A DNA stretch of 64,000 nucleotides from Pseudomonas nitroreducens (GCF_014204515.1 NZ_JACHLI010000032.1:1-64000); one strand, 5' to 3'; shown: positions 30,899 to 39,545, counted from the first letter of the stretch. Program-made: numbers and translations. Notes: generated by a model not told the origin, from the letters alone.

Positions 30899-32989
30899 AT
30901 GGGCGAAGTTGTACAGATCACCGGAACGCTGCAAGACGCATTCGACGACTTCTTCAGCGCCAGCCCGAACAGGCCAAAGCCCTATCGCTACCTGCCTGAC
31001 CGTTTCCTGAACAAGGAAACATTCGAGAAGCTGATGGTAATGCTCCTTCCAAACGGGGTTAAACCAAAGCAATACGAAAAGATGCTGCGTGACTTCCTAT
31101 CTATTGTCGCACCTAATCGTGAGGCGATTCGAAGTGTTCCAGTTGTAACATTGTTCCAGACTGCCTATTACTGCCATGAGACACGTGAAAAGTTTTACGA
31201 TCACGTAGGTGTTTCTTATGGACAAGACAGTCCGCTGGTACTTGAAGAACGACTTCCTTCTCTCTGCGAAAAGCTGAATACAGTTGTTCCGGACTCGTTA
31301 TGTGATCTTCCTGAGCCCCTATTGAAAGTTGGTGGGAATCTGGCTGATGGCGGGATGTATATTCTGTCGAATAACACGGCAGAATCCGACTATAAGGCCC
31401 TCAGTAGAACCGCTAGGGACTATGTTGATCTAGCTGTTAACTTGATACTTTCCAATAGTGGAAGGCCGACATTTATCAAACGCTATTTCGAAGCATTCCC
31501 GTGGCTTCGTGATAGCCAAAGTACGTTCTACAAAGCCGTTTGTGCATATCTGGATGAGTATGGTGATGCGTTCCTGAATGACGATGACACACCTACCTTC
31601 CAGGGTATTGTTACAGAGTGGACGGGATTCCTTGCCGATCAGGCTGTGGGGATTGAAAAGAACTACTCCAGTCGCGTCACGAAAGTTGCCCAAATCTATC
31701 AAGCCTTCCACACGATGGCCAGTGGAGCATACGGCCCGATCAATGCTTTCGACGCCGCCATCCGCGAGGATGCCAAAGAGATCATTGCTGCAGTTGAGTC
31801 CATCGCCGAAGCGATGAAGCCTGCCGAGAAGTACATTAAGAACCGGAGCTTGGCCGACGTTGCAGCTAATGCAAAAGAGCTGTTTTCCTACTCTTTCTCC
31901 GGGGTCAGAATTACCGAAGACTTCGTTGTCAAAGTTGTCGAGTACTCTAAGACTCGGCGTGCCTCCCTCACGACCGTGAAGAGTCTGGCATCTGCTGCCA
32001 TTGACCGTGCAAATAAGATCGGAAGTCTCACCTCCAGAATTTCCGAGACAGTAAACTCGGGTGACTTGGAAGGCCTTTCCAAGCTTGCCGAATGGTCTAC
32101 TGAAATCTCGGAACATGCCACTCACTTCTCGGGCGAAGTTGATGGGATTTTCGTTGCCTTTGATGCCCAGTTGGCTGACTTCAAGAAGATCATTGAGATC
32201 AAAGAAGCACAACTCGCACAAGAAAGTTCCGTAGTAACGCTTCAAGGCGAAGTTGGCACGGCTGGGCAGGCTGTTCGTGATCTGGAAGAGCGCCTCAGCA
32301 AATCCCAGGACGAAACCATCGGCCTCGGTATTCGACTCGCCGAGGCCGAGCTTGAGGTAAAGCGCCTGGCCGAGCACAACGACGAGCTGGCGCACGCGGA
32401 GCTCGAGAAAGACGAACAGATCGGCGAACTCAAGCAAGAAGTTCACAACCTGAAGGTGGTTGTCGAGTCTTATTCCTCACAGCGGCCGACAGACAGTGCC
32501 TTCGCCAATCTGCCGGTGGATGATAAGACTGTGCTGCGAATGATGAGGGGGGAAGAACTTAAGCCCGTCGAGATCCTGCGTGTTTTCGAGGTTATCGCAC
32601 CTGATCGCGTAGTCATTCTGCCGTCTGCATACGAATCGGCAGATGATGCCGAGGACTTCCGCAACACTAAGCGTTTGTCCTCTCTTCTCGAGTCCTTGAT
32701 CTATCCGTATCTGGAGGCCTTCCGTGAAGGCAAGCAGGATTCCGAAGCTCGTCATCTCCTTAACGGTAAGTACGGTGCTAAGGAGTCGACCACTGTCGAG
32801 AATAACAAGCGGCTGCGCTCTCTTCGTGAGTTCGACTACAACGGTGAGACTGTTTACTTCGACTCGCATGTCAGCGCAGGTGGCAGCTACGGTACCGCCA
32901 ACATGTGCCGCATCCACTTCAAGGTGATCGACCGCAAGATCGTCATCGCCTGGTGCGGTGAGCACCTCGAGGTTGCCGGCACGAACTGA
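30899..32989 (+). CDS. Large coiled-coil protein, 696 aa, with C-terminal conserved domain
   Basis: An N-terminal helical region (about residues 1-400), a coiled coil at about 430-540 (EVGTAGQAVRDLEERLSKSQ and ELAHAELEKDEQIGELKQE), and a conserved C-terminal domain (about 590-696) with NKRLRSLREFDYNGETVYFD, SHVSAGG and CRIHFKVIDRKIVIAWCGEH. That C-terminal pattern (R-x-F-x-Y-x-G, H-x-x-x-G, RIHF, IVI-x-x-x-GEHL) occurs at the end of several coiled-coil proteins of Pseudomonas islands; its activity is unknown to me. Start ATG 30899 follows GGAGG by 6 bases. The first 1.3 kb is AT-richer than its surroundings, a sign of a different origin for the N-terminal part. Confidence 0.8.
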   Translation: MGEVVQITGTLQDAFDDFFSASPNRPKPYRYLPDRFLNKETFEKLMVMLLPNGVKPKQYEKMLRDFLSIVAPNREAIRSVPVVTLFQTAYYCHETREKFYDHVGVSYGQDSPLVLEERLPSLCEKLNTVVPDSLCDLPEPLLKVGGNLADGGMYILSNNTAESDYKALSRTARDYVDLAVNLILSNSGRPTFIKRYFEAFPWLRDSQSTFYKAVCAYLDEYGDAFLNDDDTPTFQGIVTEWTGFLADQAVGIEKNYSSRVTKVAQIYQAFHTMASGAYGPINAFDAAIREDAKEIIAAVESIAEAMKPAEKYIKNRSLADVAANAKELFSYSFSGVRITEDFVVKVVEYSKTRRASLTTVKSLASAAIDRANKIGSLTSRISETVNSGDLEGLSKLAEWSTEISEHATHFSGEVDGIFVAFDAQLADFKKIIEIKEAQLAQESSVVTLQGEVGTAGQAVRDLEERLSKSQDETIGLGIRLAEAELEVKRLAEHNDELAHAELEKDEQIGELKQEVHNLKVVVESYSSQRPTDSAFANLPVDDKTVLRMMRGEELKPVEILRVFEVIAPDRVVILPSAYESADDAEDFRNTKRLSSLLESLIYPYLEAFREGKQDSEARHLLNGKYGAKESTTVENNKRLRSLREFDYNGETVYFDSHVSAGGSYGTANMCRIHFKVIDRKIVIAWCGEHLEVAGTN

Positions 32990-32995
32990 GTTGGC

Positions 32996-33022
32996 CTGGC
33001 CGGGTTCTCCCGGCCAGCTTTA
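32996..33022 (+). terminator. Terminator after the coiled-coil gene
   Basis: CTGGCCGGG-ttct-CCCGGCCAG, a perfect 9-bp stem directly after the stop codon, followed by CTTTAACTT. Confidence 0.85.
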
Positions 33023-33152
33023 ACTTGGTTAGGCTAGGCTGTAGAATTGAAAGGGTAAGCGCTTGGGGCAAATCGTCGGCAGGTTATGAGCACCACCGAA
33101 GATCCAAGGGCAATGAAAACCGTTGAAGGCCACCTTTCCAGGTGGCCTTTTT
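33023..33152 (+). ncRNA. Possible small RNA or attenuated leader ending in a terminator
   Basis: A 100-base stretch between two terminators, closed by AAGGCCACC-tttcca-GGTGGCCTT and a T5 tract (33126-33152). It holds a 30-codon frame starting at ATG 33088 that reads through the terminator. This arrangement fits either a short stand-alone RNA or an attenuator for the gene starting at 33255. No strong promoter is seen, so the assignment is tentative. Confidence 0.3.
33126..33152 (+). terminator. Rho-independent terminator
   Basis: 9-bp stem AAGGCCACC/GGTGGCCTT, 6-base loop, TTTTT tail; it lies about 100 bases before the start of the gene at 33255. Confidence 0.85.
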
Positions 33153-33254
33153 CGTTAGAGGCTGGCGCTCGTAGGTGAGGGCAGTTGCCCGGTGGCGCCA
33201 GGTCTTGCTCCTCTGGTGAAATGAATCAAGGTGCCTAAGGCACGGACTTCTTTC

Positions 33255-34799
33255 ATGAGCGATCAAATGCAACCGTCTTCGTCTATTCGTATCTTTGCCG
33301 CGCCGCTGGAGGCGCTCTTGCCCAAAGAGCTGCTCCTGGAGCTGACAAGGCTCAAGTACGACCTGGACGCCGGCAAGACCACAGGAAGCCTCCTGGAAGC
33401 CTTCCTACGCGCGGATAGCGTTGACACCCGGCTCTTGAGAGGAGCCCATGGTGATGAAGCAGCTGTGCCCACCGGGTGGACGTTTGCGACTGCTGTGTGC
33501 CTTTTGCGTGAAGCCTCATCTCACCCCCAGCGCGAAACGCTACTACCCAAGTTCAAGAGCATGCTGGATATCAGCAGCCCATTCTTCTACAACGGCGAAG
33601 CCACGACTATTGACGCCGGCACGATCATGGCGCTGATGTACGACTTCGAGCCCGAGGCCCGCGAACAGCTGATTCACAGCTACTTGCGCATGACTAACGC
33701 GCCGGCCGCAACTGATAATCTGAAGCTGCCTGACGGAATCCTGGACGCCACCTTCCTGGCCTCGGCCGTCAATCAGAAGTGCCTCTACGGAACCGATATC
33801 ACCTGTGACGAGCTCGATTCAGAGGCCTTGGAGCTTGTCCGTCTAGCAGTCTCCCCGGATTACCTGGTCTCTGAAGCCCCCGAGAAGGCCGAGGCCTACA
33901 AGATGCTCCTGCGCAAAGCCAGGGGCACGATTGTAGATCGCGCCAATGTTAAGTTCAGTGAGGATTACGACGAGTCCTGGGACTACTTCGTCGAGGAGCA
34001 CTACAAAGACGGCACCTGGGACATCGCCTGGGGACGAAATCTTGGCCGTATCGCTATCCAACAGGGTTACCCGGTGCAACAGGTCGTTAAGGGGCTTGAG
34101 GCACTCTACGGTGCCATCTATGACGAGGTGACCAACAACAGGCACCGGGAGGAGAAGATCCGCCAGATGGTGATCAGCACTCTGTTCCCGTTCCCTGATG
34201 CACTTAGGGAGGTCAACCCGACGAAAATGGAGTTGGTCGCGCCAGATATCTGCGACCGCTACAGTGAGCTTCATCCAAGTGATCACCTGAAGCTGCACTT
34301 TAGGCAGACTTACCTCAACGACTACCTCGATGCCCTGACGCGTTACGACGGGGAGTATTTCACTCCGTACCGCCTAATTGGAGCTGCTGCCCAGCCCAGA
34401 GGGTTCGACAAGTTGCGTGAGGCGCTGGCGAGCAGGGTTGGGACTTGGAAGAAGGACTTCATTGCCTGGGCCAACGAAGGCTGCATGGGGTATCACTTCG
34501 AGACGGGCGCTTCAGATCTTGTCAGCCTGTACGCCAGGAACCCGTGGCTCCTTTGCGAGCGGCCGGGGAGGATGGCCTATAACCGCATGGTGCTCAATAG
34601 CGGGCTCAATGGAGAGGGATTCAAGGGTAGCCTTCTGCGCTACGAAGGCTGCGACAATGACCTGGTCGAAATCCTGCGTGATATTGGCCAGCTCAAAGCC
34701 GACGTCCTGCGTTCCTGCCAGGTTGATGAGGCTGTCATCAAGCGTGTGACCAATCCCTTCAAGGCTGTTCCCAGCTCCTCGCAAGAACTGGGCATGTGA
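33255..34799 (+). CDS. Large hypothetical protein, 514 aa
   Basis: Function not recognised. A mixed, mostly helical cytosolic protein. Notable segments: YDESWDYFVEEHYKDGTWDI (about residue 236-255), GRNLGRIAIQQGYPVQQVVKG, FRQTYLNDYLDALTRYDGEYF and WANEGCMGYHFETG (about 400-413). It ends SSQELGM. No signal peptide, membrane span or enzyme motif is evident. I take ATG 33255 (MSDQMQ); a GTG eight codons earlier is the alternative and neither has a clear ribosome site. It is a single gene behind a terminator. Confidence 0.75.
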   Translation: MSDQMQPSSSIRIFAAPLEALLPKELLLELTRLKYDLDAGKTTGSLLEAFLRADSVDTRLLRGAHGDEAAVPTGWTFATAVCLLREASSHPQRETLLPKFKSMLDISSPFFYNGEATTIDAGTIMALMYDFEPEAREQLIHSYLRMTNAPAATDNLKLPDGILDATFLASAVNQKCLYGTDITCDELDSEALELVRLAVSPDYLVSEAPEKAEAYKMLLRKARGTIVDRANVKFSEDYDESWDYFVEEHYKDGTWDIAWGRNLGRIAIQQGYPVQQVVKGLEALYGAIYDEVTNNRHREEKIRQMVISTLFPFPDALREVNPTKMELVAPDICDRYSELHPSDHLKLHFRQTYLNDYLDALTRYDGEYFTPYRLIGAAAQPRGFDKLREALASRVGTWKKDFIAWANEGCMGYHFETGASDLVSLYARNPWLLCERPGRMAYNRMVLNSGLNGEGFKGSLLRYEGCDNDLVEILRDIGQLKADVLRSCQVDEAVIKRVTNPFKAVPSSSQELGM

Positions 34800-35155
34800 T
34801 GCTGGCGCCCTGGCTGGTTTAGCAGGGCGTCCTCTCAATATCATCTCGCCAAATGCCTGCCGGCGGCAGGCCTCTATCTGCCACCTTCCACATTTCCATC
34901 CACCGATCGGAGCAGCAAACCGATCTCCTGCCTTAGATCGGTATCCACTACCGTGGGCCTTCTTGGTGACCCCTCGATTGCGATCAAAGGGAAGGGCAGA
35001 GGCCAAAATACACCCGCAATTGCGCCTCAGTACGCGCAGGCGATGAAATGACAGGGCAGGGGCATCTCGCTGAGGATTCAGAGTCGCGCCCCTTCAACAG
35101 CTCCTGGAAGCCTTCATGCTCGACACCTCCGGCCGCACTGTATTTATCGCTACCA
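34800..35155. other. Gene-poor stretch, no supported gene
   Basis: I see no convincing gene. A 13-base word TAGATCGGTATCC at 34934-34946 recurs at 35522-35534, so the two halves of this gene-poor area may be related or mark a rearrangement. Open frames on both strands are compositionally poor. Confidence 0.4.
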
Positions 35156-35395
35156 ATGACCGCGACTACCCGTTTAGATGAGGAAGGGGTGCAGGTGGCC
35201 CCTATCATCCACGGCCGCAGGCCTCTGATTCGCCCAGGCGAGGAGGGGAGGCTAATCGAGCTCCTGGAGGATATCGAAGAGATGACCGTCCTGAGCCTGG
35301 CAAAGTCAGGACTCACGTTCGAGCAGATGGATGCCGTCCGGCCAGACAATGACCTTGTTCACACCTGGCGCGCAGTCGACGGCTTCGACCTTTAG
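35156..35395 (+). CDS. Possible small protein, 79 aa
   Basis: Low-confidence gene. The frame from ATG 35156 has protein-like composition in its second half (LIRPGEEGRLIELLEDIEE, then TVLSLAKSGLTFEQMDAV) and ends VDGFDL, the same FDL tail as the 394-residue protein. No ribosome site is visible, and a competing short frame overlaps the start. The open frame continues upstream to 35048, so the gene might be longer or be the remnant of one. Confidence 0.4.
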   Translation: MTATTRLDEEGVQVAPIIHGRRPLIRPGEEGRLIELLEDIEEMTVLSLAKSGLTFEQMDAVRPDNDLVHTWRAVDGFDL

Positions 35396-35678
35396 GCCAG
35401 CTAAAACCGGTGCTGGTGATAGACGTCACTGCCTGCTCAGCGCAGGCCCAAGCGGAACAGCATGCCCCGGCACAAAGCAAAAGCATCTGCCAGACCCGAT
35501 ACCCTCAAAGAAATACACGCCTAGATCGGTATCCGGTAGCACCGCCGTATGGTGCAGACCTGTTCTGACTCCCAGAAGCGGAGATATCAGGGGATAAGGC
35601 AGTTTTGATGCCAATTCTGAGAGTTTGACTACAAAGAGATGCCCCAAAAGCGAGGCAAGATGGGTCGGTAGAAGGGCT
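35396..35678. other. Gene-poor stretch with second copy of a 13-base repeat
   Basis: No gene supported. It holds the second TAGATCGGTATCC (35522-35534). A minus-strand frame across it has no ribosome site and an odd composition. Confidence 0.4.
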
Positions 35679-35705
35679 GAGGAGCCTGAATTAGATGGGC
35701 TCCTC
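35679..35705 (-). terminator. Hairpin after the membrane-protein gene
   Basis: GAGGAGCC and GGCTCCTC form an 8-bp stem with an 11-base loop just beyond the stop codon at 35728. There is no T tract, so termination may be weak. Confidence 0.45.
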
Positions 35706-35727
35706 ACAAAAGCAGGTGCGTGCGAAC

Positions 35728-36216
35728 TCAGGAGTTACTGGGTTCCTTTCCGTTGAAAAGCGGAGCGATGAAGATCAGGAATGGAAACAGAGCCAGCATA
35801 ACGCGCGTGATGCCTTCACCAGCTGTGCAGCCCCAGAACAAGGGCATCCACTCAGGGAATCGCGATTTCTCGATGCCAAACGTCTCGATGACACCGGCCA
35901 TACCGAGTGCGATGTAGGCCATCAAGCAAAGGACAGCTAGCACCAGGTATCCGATGAACATGACCCCCATGCGCCCGAGATAGCTACCTGGCCACATCCC
36001 ATCGTCCGATGCATATTCGACCTGCGAGAGATCCGATTTCCGTAGATCATCGAGGACTGCAGCAGCAACGATGTCACGGCTGGCAGTGACAGTTACGTCA
36101 AATCGACGGCCGCCGGCAGTTACTCCCGTGAAGCTATGCTCGACCGTAGAGGACTCCTGAACCGGAATGATGATCGGCATGACATTCGGCGTCGGACTGG
36201 GAATGATAATGTTCAT
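35728..36216 (-). CDS. Hypothetical two-span membrane protein, 162 aa
   Basis: The cytoplasmic N-terminal half includes a Pro-rich start and a beta-like segment (HSFTGVTAGGRRFDVTVTAS). Two membrane helices follow: MGVMFIGYLVLAVLCLMAYIAL (about 83-104) and VMLALFPFLIFIAPLF (about 139-154). Function unknown. ATG 36216 has GGAG 8 bases upstream. The gene lies 76 bases downstream of a small secreted-protein gene, separated by a terminator. Confidence 0.7.
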   Translation of the reverse strand: MNIIIPSPTPNVMPIIIPVQESSTVEHSFTGVTAGGRRFDVTVTASRDIVAAAVLDDLRKSDLSQVEYASDDGMWPGSYLGRMGVMFIGYLVLAVLCLMAYIALGMAGVIETFGIEKSRFPEWMPLFWGCTAGEGITRVMLALFPFLIFIAPLFNGKEPSNS

Positions 36217-36261
36217 GAGACGACTCCAATCGAGAAGTCGGCGATTCTACTGCAATAAGAT

Positions 36262-36287
36262 CAAAAAGGAAGCGCCCCTAAGGGCGC
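36262..36287 (-). terminator. Terminator of the small secreted-protein gene
   Basis: GCGCCC-cta a-GGGCGC stem (36272-36287), followed on the minus strand by TTCCTTTTTG, a good T tract. Confidence 0.8.
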
Positions 36288-36292
36288 CCTGT

Positions 36293-36643
36293 TTACGCCT
36301 CGCCTGGCGGCGGAGGAGGAGGGAAGTCACCGGAGCCTTCTCCGCCTCGAGGACGTCCTTCCGGATGGTTCTGCTTCCACTCTTCGCGCTTCTGCTTGAA
36401 GTACGCCTTGCGCTCGTCTTGCGACATCGCATCGATCTTCGCCTTCTCTTCGGAACTGATCTGAGGACGGTGCTTACCGCCACGGCCTTTACCGGGCACG
36501 CACCCCTCGTGCTGTGCTGCCTCACCGCTGGCGCCGACAGGTTTGATCGCTTCATCGGCCATAGCCTGACCTGCACCAACCAGCAACCCACAAAGGGCGA
36601 CAGCCAGTGTGTACGGTCGGGCAATTTTCAACATCTTCTGCAT
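36293..36643 (-). CDS. Small secreted protein, 116 aa, Pro-rich tail
   Basis: The N terminus is a signal peptide (YTLAVALCGLLVGAGQAMA, cleavage after AMA at about residue 29). The mature part is highly charged: Lys/Arg/Glu-rich SSEEKAKIDAMSQDERKAYF and KQKREEWKQNHPEG, followed by a Gly-rich stretch and a terminal run of seven prolines. One cysteine (EGCVPGK) stands alone. It is probably periplasmic; function unknown. It has its own terminator and lies apart from the neighbouring genes. Confidence 0.7.
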   Translation of the reverse strand: MQKMLKIARPYTLAVALCGLLVGAGQAMADEAIKPVGASGEAAQHEGCVPGKGRGGKHRPQISSEEKAKIDAMSQDERKAYFKQKREEWKQNHPEGRPRGGEGSGDFPPPPPPGEA

Positions 36644-36748
36644 TCAGGAACCCTCAGTTGAACTTGCTCCAGGAGCACACAACCGATGCTAGGGATGAGC
36701 ATTGGTGGGCTCAACAATTCCCAGGTAAAGGTCATGTAAAGGCAGCTG

Positions 36749-37864
36749 TTACAAAGAGAAGCCGTTGATCAAGAGCTCAGTAGCCAACTTGTCGTCCTCC
36801 GGGAAGCTTCTGAGCAGATCAGCCTCATCGAATACCAGATGCAGGTGCTTTCTGAAGTCAGGATCTTCATCCCTGAGAAGCTCTGCGACCGACGCCAAGG
36901 GGTAGGTGCCAACCACCGCCAGGCCCAGCATCATCACCGACTTATCTTCTGAGATCATCCACTCAATCGCGTCGTGGAGGCTCCCAGGGAAGAAGAAGTG
37001 CTCGCGAGCAGTAGTGGCATGGGCCAGCATGGAGAGTACACGTCGATTAGCCGGCATCGATGCCGCAGACTCGTGATTGCCGGCAACTGCTGCAGACACC
37101 ATGGCCTGAGTCAGCTCGTCTTCAGGAATCCAGCCGATGGCAGCTCGATCCCTGGCAACCGCGATCACTCGGAGATCGTTCTTCTCCTTCGGTGACAAGA
37201 CCAGCTTGTCGAACCCAGCATTGTGGCACTGGACTTCAAAAGGTTTCGCGTTGACCCGCCTGCCAGTTTCCAGGTCATGTAGCAAAGCTGGCTTCACCTT
37301 CAGGATGCCCACCAGGTCGGTATAGCCCAGAAGGCTGCGCGCCACATCAAGAGCAATCGAGTACTGCTCCGTCTCGATTAGAGCATCCTTTACGGCGAAG
37401 GTTAGAACCTGGGAAGAAACATTTACGCGGTCGAGCAACCCGCCCTGGCGCGCATACACCGCCTTCAGCACCAATGCCTCCGTGATCCTTGTCTCCGGGA
37501 CATCCTCGATGTTGCGGCCGTCGGTGCAACATCTCTGCTCGTAGATTCTGACTTTCACGTGATCAGGGATTCCTGCCGCTTCGAGCTCTGAAAGAACGTC
37601 GGCCTGGCAGAATGCCGCTTCAAGCCAGAGATCTACGACTTCATCATCGCTCAGGCCTGGACTCTCAGATATCTGCACAACCAGCCCCGGCTCTTGTTCG
37701 ATTGCCTTGAGCTTCACCTCGAGAGTGGCGAGGCCCTCAGGCAGCTTAAGCACCAACGAAGGATCTGAGGTCACGGCCACCAGCGCATCCACAGAACTGA
37801 CCTCGTTCTGGTCGACGGAAAGGATCAGTGCAGGGTTGTCTCGAATCTGTTGATGCCAATACAT
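36749..37864 (-). CDS. Large helical hypothetical protein, 371 aa
   Basis: Function not recognised. A helical protein with Asp/Glu-rich and Leu-rich segments, like the 364-394-residue unknown proteins elsewhere in the window, ending LLINGFSL. ATG 37864 has AGGAG 6 bases upstream; a longer frame to 37888 lacks one. The middle contains RVIAVARDRAAIGWIPEDEL and SAASMPANRRVLSMLAHA. No membrane span or signal peptide is visible. The 215 bases downstream of the next gene hold no gene. Confidence 0.75.
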   Translation of the reverse strand: MYWHQQIRDNPALILSVDQNEVSSVDALVAVTSDPSLVLKLPEGLATLEVKLKAIEQEPGLVVQISESPGLSDDEVVDLWLEAAFCQADVLSELEAAGIPDHVKVRIYEQRCCTDGRNIEDVPETRITEALVLKAVYARQGGLLDRVNVSSQVLTFAVKDALIETEQYSIALDVARSLLGYTDLVGILKVKPALLHDLETGRRVNAKPFEVQCHNAGFDKLVLSPKEKNDLRVIAVARDRAAIGWIPEDELTQAMVSAAVAGNHESAASMPANRRVLSMLAHATTAREHFFFPGSLHDAIEWMISEDKSVMMLGLAVVGTYPLASVAELLRDEDPDFRKHLHLVFDEADLLRSFPEDDKLATELLINGFSL

Positions 37865-38103
37865 GAAGGGCTCCTGGGGTTTCCTCATTTTGGCACGCGA
37901 GCCCTTTCACGATCACCCCGTCGATGCTTCGCGAAGCGCCCTAAGAGCCTTCATTCTTGATGCCAAAAAGGGGATACGGAATCTGGGATGAGACTCGAGA
38001 AGAGGAGGGGAAGGAAAAGGGTGGTTGGTTGATACCAAAGAAGGGATGGTAGGCCAGGCTGCGCCTGGAAGCCCTGGAATTGGAGACCTCCAGGGCAGGG
38101 CGA

Positions 38104-38289
38104 TCAGAACGGCTGTCGCTTGAGGGCTTGCCTCTCGTGCTTGTGTCCACACAGCTTGCACTTGCCGCCGATGCTCACCTTTCCCCTATCGCAGTAGCTG
38201 CACCAGAACTCCCCGAGCCTGGGGCTGAGCCTCCTCTGCCGGTTCGTCATCCACCTCTTGAAGAAGCTGTTGACCTTGGCTGCTTTCAT
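38104..38289 (-). CDS. Small zinc-ribbon protein, 61 aa
   Basis: A very basic protein (many Arg/Lys; FFKRWMTNRQRRLSPR) with CSYC (about residue 30-33) and CKLCGHKH (about 44-51), a four-Cys zinc ribbon. The ATG at 38289 has GGAGGT 6 bases upstream. Likely binds nucleic acid. It stands alone between the 371-residue gene and the OprI-like gene. Confidence 0.65.
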   Translation of the reverse strand: MKAAKVNSFFKRWMTNRQRRLSPRLGEFWCSYCDRGKVSIGGKCKLCGHKHERQALKRQPF

Positions 38290-38484
38290 ACCGACCTCCA
38301 TTAGCCAGGAAATGACCTCCTGGCCACACCATGATACCCATGAGAATTCGCGTACAAAATGAGAACTGAAAAGACACTCTTTTTTGTCGTAATTGCAGTT
38401 TCTAAGCCCCATGCGCAGTGGTATTATGGGGATTCTTTGATGTGCTGTTTTGATTGCGCAAGTCCACTGATGTCGAGGATATCG

Positions 38485-38736
38485 ATGAAAAACGTTCTGA
38501 AGTTCTCCGCCCTGGCAATGGCTGCTGTTCTGGCTACCGGCTGCTCCTCCCACTCGAAAGAGTTCGAAGCTCGCCTGACTGCCGCCGACGACGTCGCCGC
38601 CAAGGCCAATGCTCGCGCTGAAGAAGCCTACACCCGCGCCGACGAGGCCCTGGCTGCTGCTCAGAAAGCCCAGCAAACCGCCGATGAAGCCAACGAGCGC
38701 GCCGCTCGTATGCTGCAGAAGGCAAGCCGCAAGTAA
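38485..38736 (+). CDS. oprI: OprI/Lpp-type outer-membrane lipoprotein
   Basis: 83 residues, the same length as Pseudomonas OprI and very similar throughout. The signal peptide KFSALAMAAVLATGC ends in a lipobox with lipidated Cys20, then a trimeric coiled coil of Ala-rich heptads (AQQTADEANERAARML), ending KASRK where the last Lys is normally linked to peptidoglycan. It tethers the outer membrane to the cell wall. ATG 38485 follows GAGGAT by 5 bases. The chromosome of any Pseudomonas host should have its own oprI, so this is a second, horizontally carried copy. A strong terminator follows at once, so it is a single-gene unit. Confidence 0.93.
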   Translation: MKNVLKFSALAMAAVLATGCSSHSKEFEARLTAADDVAAKANARAEEAYTRADEALAAAQKAQQTADEANERAARMLQKASRK

Positions 38737-38752
38737 TACGCTTGCTGCTGTG

Positions 38753-38780
38753 AAAAAGCCGGCCGTGAGCCGGCTTTTTC
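38753..38780 (+). terminator. Terminator of the OprI-like gene
   Basis: AAAAAGCCGGC-cgtga-GCCGGCTTTTT, perfect stem with T tract, 17 bases past the stop codon. Confidence 0.93.
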
Positions 38781-38866
38781 TTTTGGCGCCTGAACTCCTG
38801 CTCCGAGTAGCCGAGACGCCTGCTCACGTGGAAAGATGGGACATCAACCCAGCAGGACTCGCGCTG

Positions 38867-39310
38867 ATGACCATTGACCCTTCAACTGCCACAGCTGCAG
38901 CAAATGCCGAGTGGCCAGATATCCTGAAAGACAATTCTGCTATCGCTGAATACGTCTGCGAACTGTCTCCCTACGAGGTCGACGCGGAGATGCTCGAGGA
39001 GATGTTCCATGGCTCCCGCGCCAGGCTCCGCTGGGTAGAGTTGGCCACATTAATCCTTGCGCCTGAAGAGAGCCATCTCCCGAGTAAGACGAGGCAGAAG
39101 AGAGTCGACAAGCTGCCGATCTCCACCATGCCGCCGCTGCTGGTATGTGACCTACATCTCCAGGACGGCTACCACCGACTCCGAAAGCTTCTAAAGGAAG
39201 GTATCACCCACCACTGGGCTTATGTGGTTGAGGATGTGCCAGAACCTTCGCTGGAGGTTGCCCAAGCGCCTGCCTCCAGATGGGATGACATGTACAACAT
39301 TGGCCGCTAG
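38867..39310 (+). CDS. Hypothetical ParB-nuclease-fold-like protein, 147 aa
   Basis: Near the C terminus LPISTMPPLLVCDLHLQDGY is followed by HRLRKLLKEGITHHWAYVVE, resembling the D-G-x-HR-x-x-A-x-x-x-G-x-x-x-x-AYVV signature of ParB/sulfiredoxin-fold proteins. The N terminus (TAAANAEWPDILKDN) is helical. This fold binds nucleotides or peptides; the actual role is unknown. ATG 38867 has AGGA 9 bases upstream. The open frame reaches further upstream through the terminator, which I discount. Confidence 0.6.
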   Translation: MTIDPSTATAAANAEWPDILKDNSAIAEYVCELSPYEVDAEMLEEMFHGSRARLRWVELATLILAPEESHLPSKTRQKRVDKLPISTMPPLLVCDLHLQDGYHRLRKLLKEGITHHWAYVVEDVPEPSLEVAQAPASRWDDMYNIGR

Positions 39311-39325
39311 ATCAAATCAGCTCGA

Positions 39326-39358
39326 AAATGCCGGCGCATAGTCGGCTTTTCCTTTTTC
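39326..39358 (+). terminator. Terminator after the ParB-like gene
   Basis: ATGCCGGC-gcat-AGTCGGC forms a short imperfect stem followed by TTTTCCTTTTTC. A plausible terminator at the right place. Confidence 0.55.
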
Positions 39359-39401
39359 TTCTGGTACATTCGTCCATCGCCCAGGATGGCAGATCAGCAT
39401 C

Positions 39402-39533
39402 ATGAAACGCATACCCACTCGACACCCTCCGCTACACATCTGCCACTGGATGGCCGCCAACTCTCAAAAAATAGGTGACCAGGCGCAAGCTGCCCATGCT
39501 GTAGCCGCGTCAGTTGTTTACACGCTCATATAA
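39402..39533 (+). CDS. Possible small protein, 43 aa
   Basis: A short frame from ATG 39402 to TAA 39533 (starts MKRIPTRHPPLHICHW, ends ASVVYTLI). It fills the otherwise empty 235-base gap between the ParB-like gene and the membrane-protein pair. The ribosome site is poor, so confidence is low. Confidence 0.3.
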   Translation: MKRIPTRHPPLHICHWMAANSQKIGDQAQAAHAVAASVVYTLI

Positions 39534-39545
39534 CAGGGGAGTTAT

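Noticed and set aside
38609..38866. Upstream extension of the ParB-like gene
   Set aside because: Would overlap the OprI-like gene and its terminator in another frame.
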